In this document: positions 42,577-51,939 of the stretch, piece by piece | How positions within the stretch are numbered: the stretch's first letter is position 1 | Layout of the letters: every line of letters begins with the position of its first letter | Origin: JANWVO01 sp964458495 | GTDB taxonomy: Bacteria; Acidobacteriota; Terriglobia; Bryobacterales; Bryobacteraceae | Assembly (NCBI GenBank): GCA_964458495.1 | Contig: CAYWJB010000006.1 | Span: 124,001-188,000 of the forward strand | Length of the DNA: 64,000 nucleotides | Direction: 5' to 3' | Made by a program: the position numbers and the translations under genes | The notes under the pieces: model-generated | What the model saw: only the letters and a program-made list of their open reading frames with translations | What the model was told of the DNA's origin: nothing | Databases searched by the model: none

Positions 42577-45500
42577 TCAGCCGCCGAGGGCGCGGTCGAG
42601 CTCGGCGCAGGCAAGGCGCAGCCCTGTGCGGGCTTCCTCGAGCAGGGCTTCGGCCTCGGCGGCGGCGGCTTGCGCCTCGGCGAGTTTCAGCGGCGGAGCG
42701 ACGCCCGTCTCTACGGCGTCCGCGGCGATGCGGAGAGCCTCGCGCCTCGCCTCGAGCGCCCGTTCGGCAACCCATACGAGGTTCTCGAAGCGCTCCACCT
42801 TGCGGCGGGCCTTTTCGACGTCGATCTGCACGCGATGGCGCACGCGCCGGAGGTTCTCTTCCGCCTGCTCAAGCTGCGCGCGGCGTTCGCCGACCTGCGC
42901 CCGCTTCCTGCCCCCATCGAAAATGTCCCAGCTCATGCGAGCGCCGACGGCGGCGTTCGAGGAGGGCAGGAAGGGCACGCCGCGCTGCTGTGCGTGCGTG
43001 GCGAACAGGGCGATGTCGGGGATGAACTCCGCCTGGGCGGCTCGCACGCCGCGGCGCGCCTTCTCCACCGCCGCCTCCGCCGCCTTGACCTCAGGATTCT
43101 GCGCCAGAGCGCGGGGCAGCAGAGCGCCGGCAGGCTCAACCGGCGGCGCTTCCCAGGGGGAGGCAACCAGCTCGAGATCCGTGCCCGGATCGGCGCCGAT
43201 CAGATCGGCGAGTTCAGCCAGCACATCCGCGCGCTGAAGCTCCAGCTGCAGCAGCGCGTTTTTCGCTTCCAGCAGCCGCGCGTCCGCCTCCATCCGCTTC
43301 ACCTCCAGCGCCGCGCCGGACTCGACGGCGTTGGCCGCATCCACGCGCGCCGCCTCGGCTGCGGCGGCCTTTCGCCGGGCCGCCTCGATGCGTTTCTCAA
43401 GAATCAAGGCGCCGAGATACGCTTCCTGCACCTTGAGAACAATCTCGTTCTCCGCGCGGCGGGCCTCTTCCCGTGTGATGCGGACGTCCTGTCCTGCGGC
43501 GCGCGCGCCCGCGTGGATGCGAACCAGCTGCGTCAGGGGCTGCGCGACGGTGGTCATGGAGAGGCCGAAGGTGTTGGCGCCCTGCAGGAGGCGCAGGTCT
43601 TCGGAAGGAACGGGTCCGAGCTGTGGCAGCACACCCAGAAAGCCGCGCGGAATGGCGACGTTCTGCAACTGGCTGTTGTAGAGCAGGCTCGACTCGTTCG
43701 ACAGGCGCGGCAGCGCATTGGCCCGCACGGCATCGCGTTTTCTCTCGGATTCGCGAATGCGGAGGCGCTGGATCTTCAGGATGGAATTCTGCTGCTTCGC
43801 CATGGCCAGAGCCTCCTCGAGCGTCACCCGCCGGGGCTCCGCGCGAAGTCCTGACGGGAGCGCGAGAATCAGCAGGACAGGCACGGCAGCGGCGGGACGC
43901 CACCTCGAGGCGCGGGTCTTGGCCACCACGAACAGCACAGGCACAACGACCAGGGTGAAGAACATGGAGCAGATGAGCCCCACGGCGATGACGCTTGCCA
44001 GAGGCGACCAGAGGCTCGAGCCGCTGAGGATCATCGGGAGGACGCCGACGGCGGCGGCGGCGGTGGTGAGAAAGATGGGGCGCAGGCGGCGCTCGCCGGC
44101 TTCGAGCGCGGCGGTTTCCAGCGGCGCTCCGGCGCGCCGCCGGTCGTGGATGTAATCGACCAGGATAATGGCGTTCCTGACGACGACGCCCGACAGGCTG
44201 ATGACGCCCATGAAGGCGGTGAAGCTGAAGGGATTGCCGGTGAGCAGGAGCCCGAAGACGGCGCCGGGCAGCGCCAGCGGGATGGACATCATGACCACCA
44301 GCGTGTCGACGGGCGAGCGGAACTGGAACAGCAGAACAAGGAAAATCAGCAGAATGCTCAGAGCCAGCACGACGTGCATCTCCCCGAAGGTTTCTTTCTG
44401 CCCCTCGATTTCGCCGCCGTACTCGATGCGGAATCCGTCCGGCAGCGGCAGGCGGGCGATTTCCGGTTCCACGTGATGGAGGATCTGCGAGGGAAGGGCG
44501 TCCGCGGCGGGGATCGCCATCACGGTGAGGGTGCGCAAGCCATTGCGGCGCACGATGCGCGCCGGGCGCCAGACGGGCCCGACGCGCGCCACGCTGCGCA
44601 GGGGCACGCGCGCGCCGGTGAGAGTGCTGACGACGTAGGCGTCCTCGACGTCCTCGAAGCGCTGCCGGTATTGCTCTTCGAGCCGCAGCACGACGGGGAT
44701 GTCGCGGTCGCCCTCCCAGAAGACAGTGACGGGCAGCCCGCTGAAGCCGCCCGCCATCTGAAGGGCGAGGGAAGCGTGGCTGAAGCCGAGGCGGTTGGCG
44801 ATTTCCTCGTCGACGCCAAGTTCGAGTTCGGGCGCGTCCTGGTGGAAGTCGTCGAAGACGTACTCGGCGCCGGGTGTGCGGCGCAGGAGCGCCTGCACCG
44901 CTTCGCCGGTCTCGCGCAGCCGGCGCAGATTCACTTCTCCGTCGAGCGGCGAGATGATGCGCATCTCGACAGGCGCCTTCATGACGGTGCCCTGTTCGAG
45001 TTCGCGCACCAGCGCCAAGGCTTCCGGAACCACTTTTTTCAGCTCGCGGCGCAACTGGAAGACCAGGCCCGGCGTGGATTCCGCGCTCTGCGTGTTGACG
45101 ACGAGCTGCGCGTAGTTCGGGGCAGGGAATTCGGGATCGACGTTGTAATAGAAGCGCGGCGCGGAGTCGCCGACGAAGGCGGCGAAGCTGGTCACCTCGG
45201 GATTGCGGCGAAGGTGCTGCTCGACGCGGCGCACAACCGAGTCCGTCTGCTCGAGGCGCGTGCCTTCCGGCAGCCAAAGGTGAATGACGAACTGGTTGCG
45301 CTCGGCGGTGGGGAAGAAGCGCTCGGGCACGGCGGCGCGCAGCAGGACGATGCCGAACACGAAGACGGCGGCGCCGCCGGCAAGCGTGAACGCCTTGCGG
45401 CGCATGGCGGCATGGATCACGCGGTGGTAGCTCAACTGCATGAAGTCGATGGCGTTGAAGCGGCGCTTGCGAGAATCCGCGCCGGGCGGATGGAGCCCCT

Positions 45501-46977
45501 GGCGGATGAAGAAGCGGCACAGCCACGGCGTGACCAGCATGGCGACGGCGTAGGAGCAGGAGAGGGCGACGGCTACGGCGACAGGCAGCGCCTGGATGAA
45601 CTCGCCGACGGCGCCGCTGATGATCAACATGGGGAGGAAGGCGGCGATGATGGTGAGCGTGGCGGTGAGCACGGGCAGCCAGAGTTCGGTGGCGCAGCGC
45701 CACGCGGCTTCCATGCGGGGCGTGCCGCGGTCGAGGTGTTCGACGTAGTTGTCGGCGATGACGATGGCGTCGTCGACCACCATGCCGAGGACCACGATGA
45801 GAGCGGAGATCGACACCTGGTGGAGTTCCACGCCGATGGCGTGGAGCAGGGAGAAGGTGGCGGCGACGGTGACGGGGATGGCAAGGCTCGCGATGAGCGC
45901 CACGCGGAAGGGCAGCAAGAGGATGGTGACCAGAATGACCGCGGCGATGGCGATGCCGAACTCGCGGATGAAGTGGGTGATGCGGCGTTCGACGACGGCG
46001 GGCTGGTCGGCGAGGATGTCGATGTGGAGGTCGGGCGGAAGGGCGGCACGCGCGTTTTCGAGCCTCGCGCGAAGGGCGCGGCCGAACTCGACGATGTTGT
46101 AGCCCTCCTGCATCTCGACGCTGACGAGCACCGCCGGCTCGCCGTTGAAGCGGACCAGCGAGCGCGGCTCGCCCTCGACGCGCTCGACGCGCGCCAAGTC
46201 GCCGAGATAGACGGGCTGGCCGGAAGGCGAGACGTCGATCATCACGCGGCGGATTTCGCCGACGTCCTGGAACAGCCCCGAGGCGCGCAGCGGCTGGGCC
46301 GAGGCGCCGGTCTTCAACTCGCCGCTCCACTGGACGGCGTTGCGGCCGCGCAACGCCTGGATCACCTTCATGGGGGACAGCGCGTACTGCGCGACGCGCT
46401 CCATCGACGAGGTGATGCGGATCTCCTCCTTCTGCTCGCCGATGCGTTTCAGCTTGGCCACTTCGCGCAGAGCGCGGAACTCGTCCTCGAGGCGCCGGGC
46501 GTGCTCCTTCAGCTCCGTGTAGCTGTAACGGCTGCCATGCACGGCCACCAGAAGCGCCACCGTGTCGCCGAAATCATCGCGTACCACCGGCCCCTGCACG
46601 CCTTCGGGCAGCTCGCTCAGCCTGAGTTCGATCAGCGCGTGGCGGAGCCTCGACCAGAACACGTCCGGCTGCTTGACGTGGTCTTCCAGCTCGACATGCA
46701 CCACGCACAGGCCGCTGCGGCTTGCCGACCAGGTTTTCGCCTTGCGCACCTCTTCAAAGCGGAACAGGCGGTCCTCGATTTTGCGGGTCACCTGTTTCTC
46801 GACCTGCTCGGCGGTGGCTCCGGGATAGGAGGCGACGACCAGGCCCGCGCGGATGGTGATCTTCGGGTCCTCGCGGCGAGGCATGGTAATGAGGGAAGTG
46901 ATGCCCGCGGCCAGCACCGCGGCGGTGAGCAGGAGCGTCACCTGCGGGTAGCGAAGCGCGGACTTCACCGGGTTCAT
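42577..46977 (-). CDS. RND efflux permease fused to a TolC-like outer-membrane factor
   Basis: A single 1466-residue frame. Residues 1 to about 1017 are an RND pump (AcrB-like): first helix, porter domains, the proton-relay Asp402-Asp403 in GMVVDDAIVIADN, and a later helix with VVRNAIILVDYIHD. Residues 1018-1046 look like a signal peptide (Lys/Arg-rich n-region, then PAAAVPVLLILALPSGLRA). Residues 1047-1466 are a TolC/OEP protein (VTLEEALAMAKQQN, two alpha-hairpin repeats, MSWDIFDGG). The true start is ATG 46977, overlapping the MFP stop. Separation at the internal signal is likely but unproven; an internal GTG at 43926 could also start the TolC part alone. Confidence 0.85.
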   Translation of the reverse strand: MNPVKSALRYPQVTLLLTAAVLAAGITSLITMPRREDPKITIRAGLVVASYPGATAEQVEKQVTRKIEDRLFRFEEVRKAKTWSASRSGLCVVHVELEDHVKQPDVFWSRLRHALIELRLSELPEGVQGPVVRDDFGDTVALLVAVHGSRYSYTELKEHARRLEDEFRALREVAKLKRIGEQKEEIRITSSMERVAQYALSPMKVIQALRGRNAVQWSGELKTGASAQPLRASGLFQDVGEIRRVMIDVSPSGQPVYLGDLARVERVEGEPRSLVRFNGEPAVLVSVEMQEGYNIVEFGRALRARLENARAALPPDLHIDILADQPAVVERRITHFIREFGIAIAAVILVTILLLPFRVALIASLAIPVTVAATFSLLHAIGVELHQVSISALIVVLGMVVDDAIVIADNYVEHLDRGTPRMEAAWRCATELWLPVLTATLTIIAAFLPMLIISGAVGEFIQALPVAVAVALSCSYAVAMLVTPWLCRFFIRQGLHPPGADSRKRRFNAIDFMQLSYHRVIHAAMRRKAFTLAGGAAVFVFGIVLLRAAVPERFFPTAERNQFVIHLWLPEGTRLEQTDSVVRRVEQHLRRNPEVTSFAAFVGDSAPRFYYNVDPEFPAPNYAQLVVNTQSAESTPGLVFQLRRELKKVVPEALALVRELEQGTVMKAPVEMRIISPLDGEVNLRRLRETGEAVQALLRRTPGAEYVFDDFHQDAPELELGVDEEIANRLGFSHASLALQMAGGFSGLPVTVFWEGDRDIPVVLRLEEQYRQRFEDVEDAYVVSTLTGARVPLRSVARVGPVWRPARIVRRNGLRTLTVMAIPAADALPSQILHHVEPEIARLPLPDGFRIEYGGEIEGQKETFGEMHVVLALSILLIFLVLLFQFRSPVDTLVVMMSIPLALPGAVFGLLLTGNPFSFTAFMGVISLSGVVVRNAIILVDYIHDRRRAGAPLETAALEAGERRLRPIFLTTAAAAVGVLPMILSGSSLWSPLASVIAVGLICSMFFTLVVVPVLFVVAKTRASRWRPAAAVPVLLILALPSGLRAEPRRVTLEEALAMAKQQNSILKIQRLRIRESERKRDAVRANALPRLSNESSLLYNSQLQNVAIPRGFLGVLPQLGPVPSEDLRLLQGANTFGLSMTTVAQPLTQLVRIHAGARAAGQDVRITREEARRAENEIVLKVQEAYLGALILEKRIEAARRKAAAAEAARVDAANAVESGAALEVKRMEADARLLEAKNALLQLELQRADVLAELADLIGADPGTDLELVASPWEAPPVEPAGALLPRALAQNPEVKAAEAAVEKARRGVRAAQAEFIPDIALFATHAQQRGVPFLPSSNAAVGARMSWDIFDGGRKRAQVGERRAQLEQAEENLRRVRHRVQIDVEKARRKVERFENLVWVAERALEARREALRIAADAVETGVAPPLKLAEAQAAAAEAEALLEEARTGLRLACAELDRALGG

Positions 46978-48167
46978 CGAAGCACCTCCGCCTCGACGCG
47001 CATCCCGTCTTTCACCTTGTGCTGCCCGCCCACCACCACGAGGTCGCTGTCGTTGAGCCCTTCGGCGATCTCCACTTCGCGGCCGGCGCCGCGGCCCGCG
47101 CGCACGCGGCGCGCATGGATGCGGCCGCTTTGGGGCGAGTAGACGTAAACATGGGTAACCCCCTGAGGGTCGCGCCACACAGCCTCCGCGGGGACCGTGC
47201 GCACCTCCACACGCGCACCGGCGTCGATCTCGGCTTCGGCGATCATCCCGGCGCGCAGCTCCAGAGCCGGGTTCGGCGCCAGCAGCCGCACCGGAAAGGT
47301 TCGCGACTGCGGCTCGGCGGCGAAACCGACCAGCTCGACCCTGGCCGCGAACTCGCGCCCGCCGAGCGATGGAATCCTCACCCGAGCCGCCTGCCCGATC
47401 CGGACCTTCCCGATCTCCGCTTCCGGCACGCCCACCCGCACCCGCGCCGGGTTCAGCTTCATGAGGGCGACGACCGGCATTCCCGCGGAGATCATCTCGC
47501 CCGTGTCGGCCAGGCGCCGCGCCACGACGCCCGCCACCGGCGCGCGCAGCTGCGTGTCTCCGAGCCGCTTCCGGTTCAGGCGCGCGGCGGCCTCCGCCTG
47601 ACGCGCCCTGGCCTCGGCGGCCTCCCGGTCTTCGCGCCGAGCGCCTTCCTGCGCCTCTTCATACCGGGCGCGGGCCACGCGCCACTGCGCTTCGATCTTG
47701 CGGAAATCGTTCGGCGCGAGGCTCTTCCTCTCGAACAGGATCTTCATGCGGCGGTATTCGTCTTCGGCCTGTTCGAACGCCGCCCGCGCCTGCTCCAGTT
47801 CCTGCGCCCGCGCGCCGGCGCGCGCCTTTTCGGCCAGAGCGCGCGCCGCTTCGGCTTCGTGTTCTGCCACCTCCGAGCCGAGCTGATAATCGGCGGGATC
47901 GAGTTCCGCAAGGACCTGGCCCTGGGCCACCGCCTGGCCTTCCTCCACCAGCACTCTGCGGATGCGTCCCCCTACCTGAAAGCCGACCTCAGAGCTCTCG
48001 TAAGGCTCCACATTGCCGCCCACGCGGACCACTTCCGTGCGCTCGGTTCGCGCCGGCTGGCGCACCTGCACCGTTTCCACCGGCTCTTGCGCCGCCGGCT
48101 TGCGGGCGCATCCGGCCAATGCGAGAACGCACAGGAAGGGCCATGTCCAGCCAGCCTGATTCCGCAT
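46974..48167 (-). CDS. Membrane fusion protein of RND efflux system (AcrA/HlyD family)
   Basis: A 397-residue periplasmic adaptor lipoprotein; lipobox LAGC with Cys20. The barrel-sandwich/lipoyl halves are GFQVGGRIRRVLVEEGQAV and LRAPVAGVVARRLADTGEM. A long Ala/Glu/Arg coiled coil (about 95-195) separates them, and beta-barrel and membrane-proximal domains follow. It bridges the fused RND-TolC protein encoded next, whose ATG overlaps its TGA. Inverted repeats at 48194-48232 upstream suggest repressor control. The substrate is unknown. Confidence 0.93.
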   Translation of the reverse strand: MRNQAGWTWPFLCVLALAGCARKPAAQEPVETVQVRQPARTERTEVVRVGGNVEPYESSEVGFQVGGRIRRVLVEEGQAVAQGQVLAELDPADYQLGSEVAEHEAEAARALAEKARAGARAQELEQARAAFEQAEDEYRRMKILFERKSLAPNDFRKIEAQWRVARARYEEAQEGARREDREAAEARARQAEAAARLNRKRLGDTQLRAPVAGVVARRLADTGEMISAGMPVVALMKLNPARVRVGVPEAEIGKVRIGQAARVRIPSLGGREFAARVELVGFAAEPQSRTFPVRLLAPNPALELRAGMIAEAEIDAGARVEVRTVPAEAVWRDPQGVTHVYVYSPQSGRIHARRVRAGRGAGREVEIAEGLNDSDLVVVGGQHKVKDGMRVEAEVLR

Positions 48168-48193
48168 CGAAGAGGACCTCCCTGTCCACTATG

Positions 48194-48232
48194 TTGTCAC
48201 AGTTTTCCTGATTTGTCACCCATCAGTGACAA
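48194..48232 (-). promoter_or_regulatory. Probable operator of the efflux operon
   Basis: Perfect inverted repeat TTGTCAC-N6-GTGACAA (48213-48232), plus a third half-site TTGTCAC at 48194-48200. It starts 27 bp upstream of the MFP start codon. The size and symmetry fit a TetR/MarR-type repressor; no regulator gene is adjacent. Confidence 0.6.
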
Positions 48233-48279
48233 CAGGAATGAACAATGAGTTACGGCTGGGCGCGGCCCCCGGCGGCGGT

Positions 48280-49419
48280 TCAGGGGAGCAGTTCGGCCAC
48301 CTCGGCGGCGTCGTCGGGCGAGAGGTAGAAGTGGGGCGAGAGGCGGAGCCAGCCCTGGCGCGGTGCGGCGACGATGCCGGAGTCTCGGAGGCGCGACCAG
48401 AGCCAGCGCGAGTCGACGCCATCCTTGCGGATGGAGACGATTCCGGCGCCGGTTTCCGGGGTGCGTGGGGCGAGCACTTGATAACCCTTTTCCTGGGCCC
48501 ACTGGGCGAGCAGGTCGCCGAGGCGTTGCACGTGGGGCGCGATGCGGTCGATGCCGGCTTCGAGCAGGAGCTCCAGGGAAGCGCGGAGTCCGAAGCAGCC
48601 GATGACATTGAGGGTGCCGGGCTCGTAGCGGCCGGCGTCGCGGCGGAGGGTCATGTCGCGGGAGGCGTAGTCCTGCCAGCCGGCGACGTTGGTCCAGCCG
48701 AACTCGACGGGTTCGATCGCGTCCTGCCAGTCTCTCTGGATGTAGAGGATGCCGCAGCCTTCCGGGCCGAGGAGCCACTTGTGGCCGTCGGCGGCGAGGG
48801 CGTGGATGCGGGCCTTGCGGACGTCGAGGGGAAACGCGCCGAGCCCCTGAATGGCATCGACGAAGAAGAAGACGCCGTGGCGCGAGCAGATTTCGCCGAT
48901 AGCCTCAAGGTTGGCGCGGTAGCCGCTGAGATACTGGACGAAGCTGATGGAGAGGAGCCGCGCGCCACGGGCGGCGCGGTCGATCTCCTCGAGCGGGGCG
49001 GTGCAGCTGAGCCACTCGACGCGGACGCCCTTCCACTGTTCCAGCTTCTTCCAGATGTAAAAGTTGGCGGGGAACTCCTCGTGGAAGGCGACGATCTTGT
49101 CGCCCGGGCGCCAATCGAGCCCGAGGGCGACAGTGGCGATGCCCTCGCTGGTGTTCTTGACGGTGGCCATCTCGGATGGGTCGGCGTTGAGCAGGCGGGC
49201 GGCGGCGCGTTTGACGCCTTCGACGGCGTCCATCCATTCCGGGTAGTGGAGCGCGCCGTAATCGAGCGCGTCCTGCGCCATGCGCTGCATGGCTTCGGCG
49301 CCCCGGCGGGGCAGGGGGGCGACGGCGGCATGGTTCATGTAGATCAGGTTTTGCGTGACGGGGAACTCGCCGCGCCAGGCCCGCCAGATCTCTTGCGTCT
49401 CCGGATTCTGGTAACCCAT
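48280..49419 (-). CDS. PLP-dependent class V aminotransferase (isopenicillin-N epimerase/desulfurase-like)
   Basis: A 379-residue fold-type I PLP enzyme. The PLP lysine lies in AADGHKWLLGPEGCG, preceded by FFFVDAIQGLGAFP with the cofactor Asp. YMNHAAVAPLPRRGAEAM at the N-terminus and TSEGIATVALGLDW are family blocks. Members include cysteine desulfurases, kynureninases and epimerases; the reaction cannot be chosen. A TTG at 49428 is in frame, but the ATG at 49419 is preferred: a TACATT box ends 7 bases before it, as in a leaderless message. It is divergent from the M48 protease. Confidence 0.8.
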   Translation of the reverse strand: MGYQNPETQEIWRAWRGEFPVTQNLIYMNHAAVAPLPRRGAEAMQRMAQDALDYGALHYPEWMDAVEGVKRAAARLLNADPSEMATVKNTSEGIATVALGLDWRPGDKIVAFHEEFPANFYIWKKLEQWKGVRVEWLSCTAPLEEIDRAARGARLLSISFVQYLSGYRANLEAIGEICSRHGVFFFVDAIQGLGAFPLDVRKARIHALAADGHKWLLGPEGCGILYIQRDWQDAIEPVEFGWTNVAGWQDYASRDMTLRRDAGRYEPGTLNVIGCFGLRASLELLLEAGIDRIAPHVQRLGDLLAQWAQEKGYQVLAPRTPETGAGIVSIRKDGVDSRWLWSRLRDSGIVAAPRQGWLRLSPHFYLSPDDAAEVAELLP

Positions 49420-49460
49420 CCATTTCAATGTACGTTAGTCTTAAGTGAGGGGACGGGCCC

Positions 49461-50504
49461 ATGAAGAGCAGGATTCTGGCCGCGGTTTTGGCGCTGGCGG
49501 TGGCAGGCTTCGCACCGCCGGTGCGCGCGCAGCAAACCTCCGATCAGCCTTCTGACCAGAAGCAGCAGAAGCAGAAGGTCATCAAGGACAAGAAGAAAGA
49601 CCCGGACGCCATCGGCGAGCGGGATGTCGGCAAGGGGCTGAACTGGTACTCGATCGAGAAAGAGATCGCGATGGGGAAGTCCTACGCGATGGAGATCGAG
49701 CGCATGGCGAAGATCGTGGAGGACCCGATCATCGCCGAGTACGTGAACCGGGTGGGTCAGAACCTGGTGCGCAACTCCGACTGCAAGGTCCCGGTGACGA
49801 TCAAGGTGATCGATACGGAAGAGCCCAACGCCATGGCGCTGCCGGGCGGCTTCTTCTACGTGAACACGGGGCTGATCACGCTGGCGGAGAACGAGTCCGA
49901 ACTGGCCGGTGTGATGGGGCATGAAATCGCGCACATTGCGGCGCGGCACGGGACGCGGCAGGCGACGCGCGGCAACCTGGCCAACCTGGCCACCATCCCG
50001 CTGATCTTCATGGGGGGGTGGACGGGGTTCGGCATCCGGCAGGCGGCGTCGGTGGCGATTCCGCTGGGGTTCCTCTCCTTCTCGCGCGCATTCGAGCGGG
50101 AGGCGGATCTGCTCGGGCTTCAGTATATGTACAAGGCCGGCTACGACCCGAACGGTTTTGTGGACTTCTTCGAGCGGCTGGAGTCGCTCGAGAAGCGCAA
50201 GCCGGGGACGATCTCCAGGGCCTTCCGCAGCCATCCGCCGACGGCGGACCGGATCGAGGAGGCGCAGAAGAACATCAGCGAGTTGTTGCGGGAGCGGCCC
50301 GAGTATGTGATCACCACGTCGGAGTTTGAAGAGGTGAAGGAGCGGATCATCGCGATGAGCAACCGGCGCAAGCTCGGGCCGAACGAGGATCCGAACCGTC
50401 CGACGCTGAAGCGCGCTCCCGGCGCAGGCACGGAGCCTGTGGAAGGCGACAAGAAGAAGACGGAAGACCCCGACGAGCGGCCGACGCTGAAGCGCCGGAA
50501 CTGA
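49461..50504 (+). CDS. Periplasmic M48 family metalloprotease
   Basis: A 347-residue exported zinc protease. The signal peptide ends at VRA|QQ (residue 23). A Lys/Gln-rich linker precedes the M48 domain with HEIAHIAARHG (ligands His154 and His158, catalytic Glu155) and the third ligand in FEREADLLGLQYMYKAGYDP (Glu). SHPPTADRIEE near the end is a further M48 landmark. It is similar in plan to BepA/LoiP-type outer-membrane quality-control proteases but lacks obvious TPRs; the C-terminal tail is Lys/Asp/Pro-rich. It ends at a strong terminator. Confidence 0.9.
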   Translation: MKSRILAAVLALAVAGFAPPVRAQQTSDQPSDQKQQKQKVIKDKKKDPDAIGERDVGKGLNWYSIEKEIAMGKSYAMEIERMAKIVEDPIIAEYVNRVGQNLVRNSDCKVPVTIKVIDTEEPNAMALPGGFFYVNTGLITLAENESELAGVMGHEIAHIAARHGTRQATRGNLANLATIPLIFMGGWTGFGIRQAASVAIPLGFLSFSRAFEREADLLGLQYMYKAGYDPNGFVDFFERLESLEKRKPGTISRAFRSHPPTADRIEEAQKNISELLRERPEYVITTSEFEEVKERIIAMSNRRKLGPNEDPNRPTLKRAPGAGTEPVEGDKKKTEDPDERPTLKRRN

Positions 50505-50537
50505 CGCGGGGCTGAAATTGCGCCAATCGCATTGCGG

Positions 50538-50579
50538 CCGCCGCCCGGCTTCGTTCCGCCGGGCGGCGGTTGCTGTTTT
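50538..50579 (+). terminator. Strong intrinsic terminator
   Basis: Perfect 12-bp stem CCGCCGCCCGGC/GCCGGGCGGCGG around an 8-base loop (50538-50569), followed by TTGCTGTTTT. It lies 34 bp after the M48 gene, between convergent genes. Confidence 0.85.
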
Positions 50580-50623
50580 CGGCCGCGGACGAGCCGCAAA
50601 AGGCTGCCGGCGCGGAGTGCGGA

Positions 50624-51850
50624 TCAGCGCGGGGTAATGAGTCCGCCGAGCTTGTCCTCTTCGCCGCCCGCAGGGCGCGGGAAGAGCGTGGACCAGGCTT
50701 CGGGGTATTTCAGTCCGGAGCCGGTGTTGAAGATCACGACGCGATCCGAAGGGCGGAGAAAGCCGTTTTGGAGAAGGCGTTCGAGGGCGGCGAAGCAGGC
50801 GGCGCCCTCCGGGCACGGGTAGATGCCTTCGAGGGCGGCGACGCGGGCGCCGGCCTGAAGGGCGTGGCGGTCCTCGACGGCGACGCAGGTTCCTCCGCTG
50901 GCGCGTACGGCCTGAAGGATGAGGAAATCGCCGAGCGGTTTCGGGACGCGTAATCCCGAGGAAATGGTCCGGGCATTTTGCCAGAATTCCGCACGCTCTT
51001 TTCCTTCTTCAAAGGCCTTGACCACGGGGGCGCAGCCGGCGGCCTGCACGGCGATCATCTTCGGGCGTTCGGGGCCGATCCAGCCAAGGGCCTGCATTTC
51101 GTCGAAAGCTTTCCACATGCCAATGAGGCCGACGCCTCCTCCAGTGGGATAGAAGATGGCGTCCGGCAGCCGCCACTGGAGCTGTTCGGCCACTTCGTAG
51201 CCCATGGTTTTCTTGCCCTCGACACGGTAGGGCTCCTTGAGGGTGTTGATTTCGAACCAGTCGCCTCGGGCGGCGCCTTCGGCGACGATGCGGCCGCAGT
51301 CGCTGATGAGTCCGTCGACGAGGGTGACGCGGGCGCCATAGGCGAGGCATTCGAGGTAATTGGCGTTGGGCACGTCGCGGGGCATGAAGATGTGCGCCTC
51401 GATGCCGGCGGCGGCGGCGTAAGCGGCGGCGGAGGAAGCAGCGTTGCCGGCGCTGCCGATGGCGACGCGGCGCACGCCGAGTTCGCGGCCCATGGAGATG
51501 CAGCAGGCGAGGCCGCGTGCCTTGAAGGAGGCCGTGGGGTTCAGCCCCTCGTCCTTGATCCAGATGCATTCGGCGCCGAGGGAGGCTTCATAGCGCCGGG
51601 CGCGCACCATCGGCGTCCACCCCTCCCCGAGGGTCACGAGCGAGGAGGGGTTGGCGACGGGCAGCACCGGCGCGTAGCGCCACATGGAGGAGGGGGAAGA
51701 GGCGAGCCATTCCCGGCTCCAGTTGCGGCGGGCGGATTCGAGGTCGTAGCGGACCAGCAAGGGTCCGCCGCAGGCGCAGAGGTTCCAGGCGCGGCCGGCG
51801 TCGTGGCGCGCGCCGCACAGGCTGCATTCCAGGTGCGTGAGCGTGGTCAT
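50624..51850 (-). CDS. thrC: Threonine synthase with N-terminal zinc-knuckle
   Basis: A 408-residue fold-type II PLP enzyme converting O-phosphohomoserine to threonine. The PLP lysine is in NPTASFKARGLA, and the phosphate loop is GSAGNAASSAAAYAAAAG. An N-terminal Cys set (C9, C12, C25, C27 in LECSLCG and LCACGGPL) resembles the zinc-knuckle seen in many archaeal-type threonine synthases. Distinguishing it from other members (cysteate or diaminopropionate enzymes) needs phylogeny. The ATG at 51850 is preceded by AAGAGGA; upstream residues are low-complexity. It is divergent from 51940. Confidence 0.85.
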   Translation of the reverse strand: MTTLTHLECSLCGARHDAGRAWNLCACGGPLLVRYDLESARRNWSREWLASSPSSMWRYAPVLPVANPSSLVTLGEGWTPMVRARRYEASLGAECIWIKDEGLNPTASFKARGLACCISMGRELGVRRVAIGSAGNAASSAAAYAAAAGIEAHIFMPRDVPNANYLECLAYGARVTLVDGLISDCGRIVAEGAARGDWFEINTLKEPYRVEGKKTMGYEVAEQLQWRLPDAIFYPTGGGVGLIGMWKAFDEMQALGWIGPERPKMIAVQAAGCAPVVKAFEEGKERAEFWQNARTISSGLRVPKPLGDFLILQAVRASGGTCVAVEDRHALQAGARVAALEGIYPCPEGAACFAALERLLQNGFLRPSDRVVIFNTGSGLKYPEAWSTLFPRPAGGEEDKLGGLITPR

Positions 51851-51939
51851 TCCTCTTGCAGCATAGCGCCCGCGCAAGCGGCGCAACGCGGGCGCACGCC
51901 GGGCGCATGGCGGGTGGAGGGATTACAATAGCGGGTGGC

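Noticed and set aside
42577..43926. Separate tolC gene starting at GTG 43926
   Set aside because: The frame continues without a stop from the RND part and no ribosome-binding site precedes the GTG; kept as an alternative only.
44146..47142. 998-codon open frame on the plus strand
   Set aside because: Antisense to the RND-TolC gene; Asp/Glu/Ala/Gly-rich shadow without motifs.
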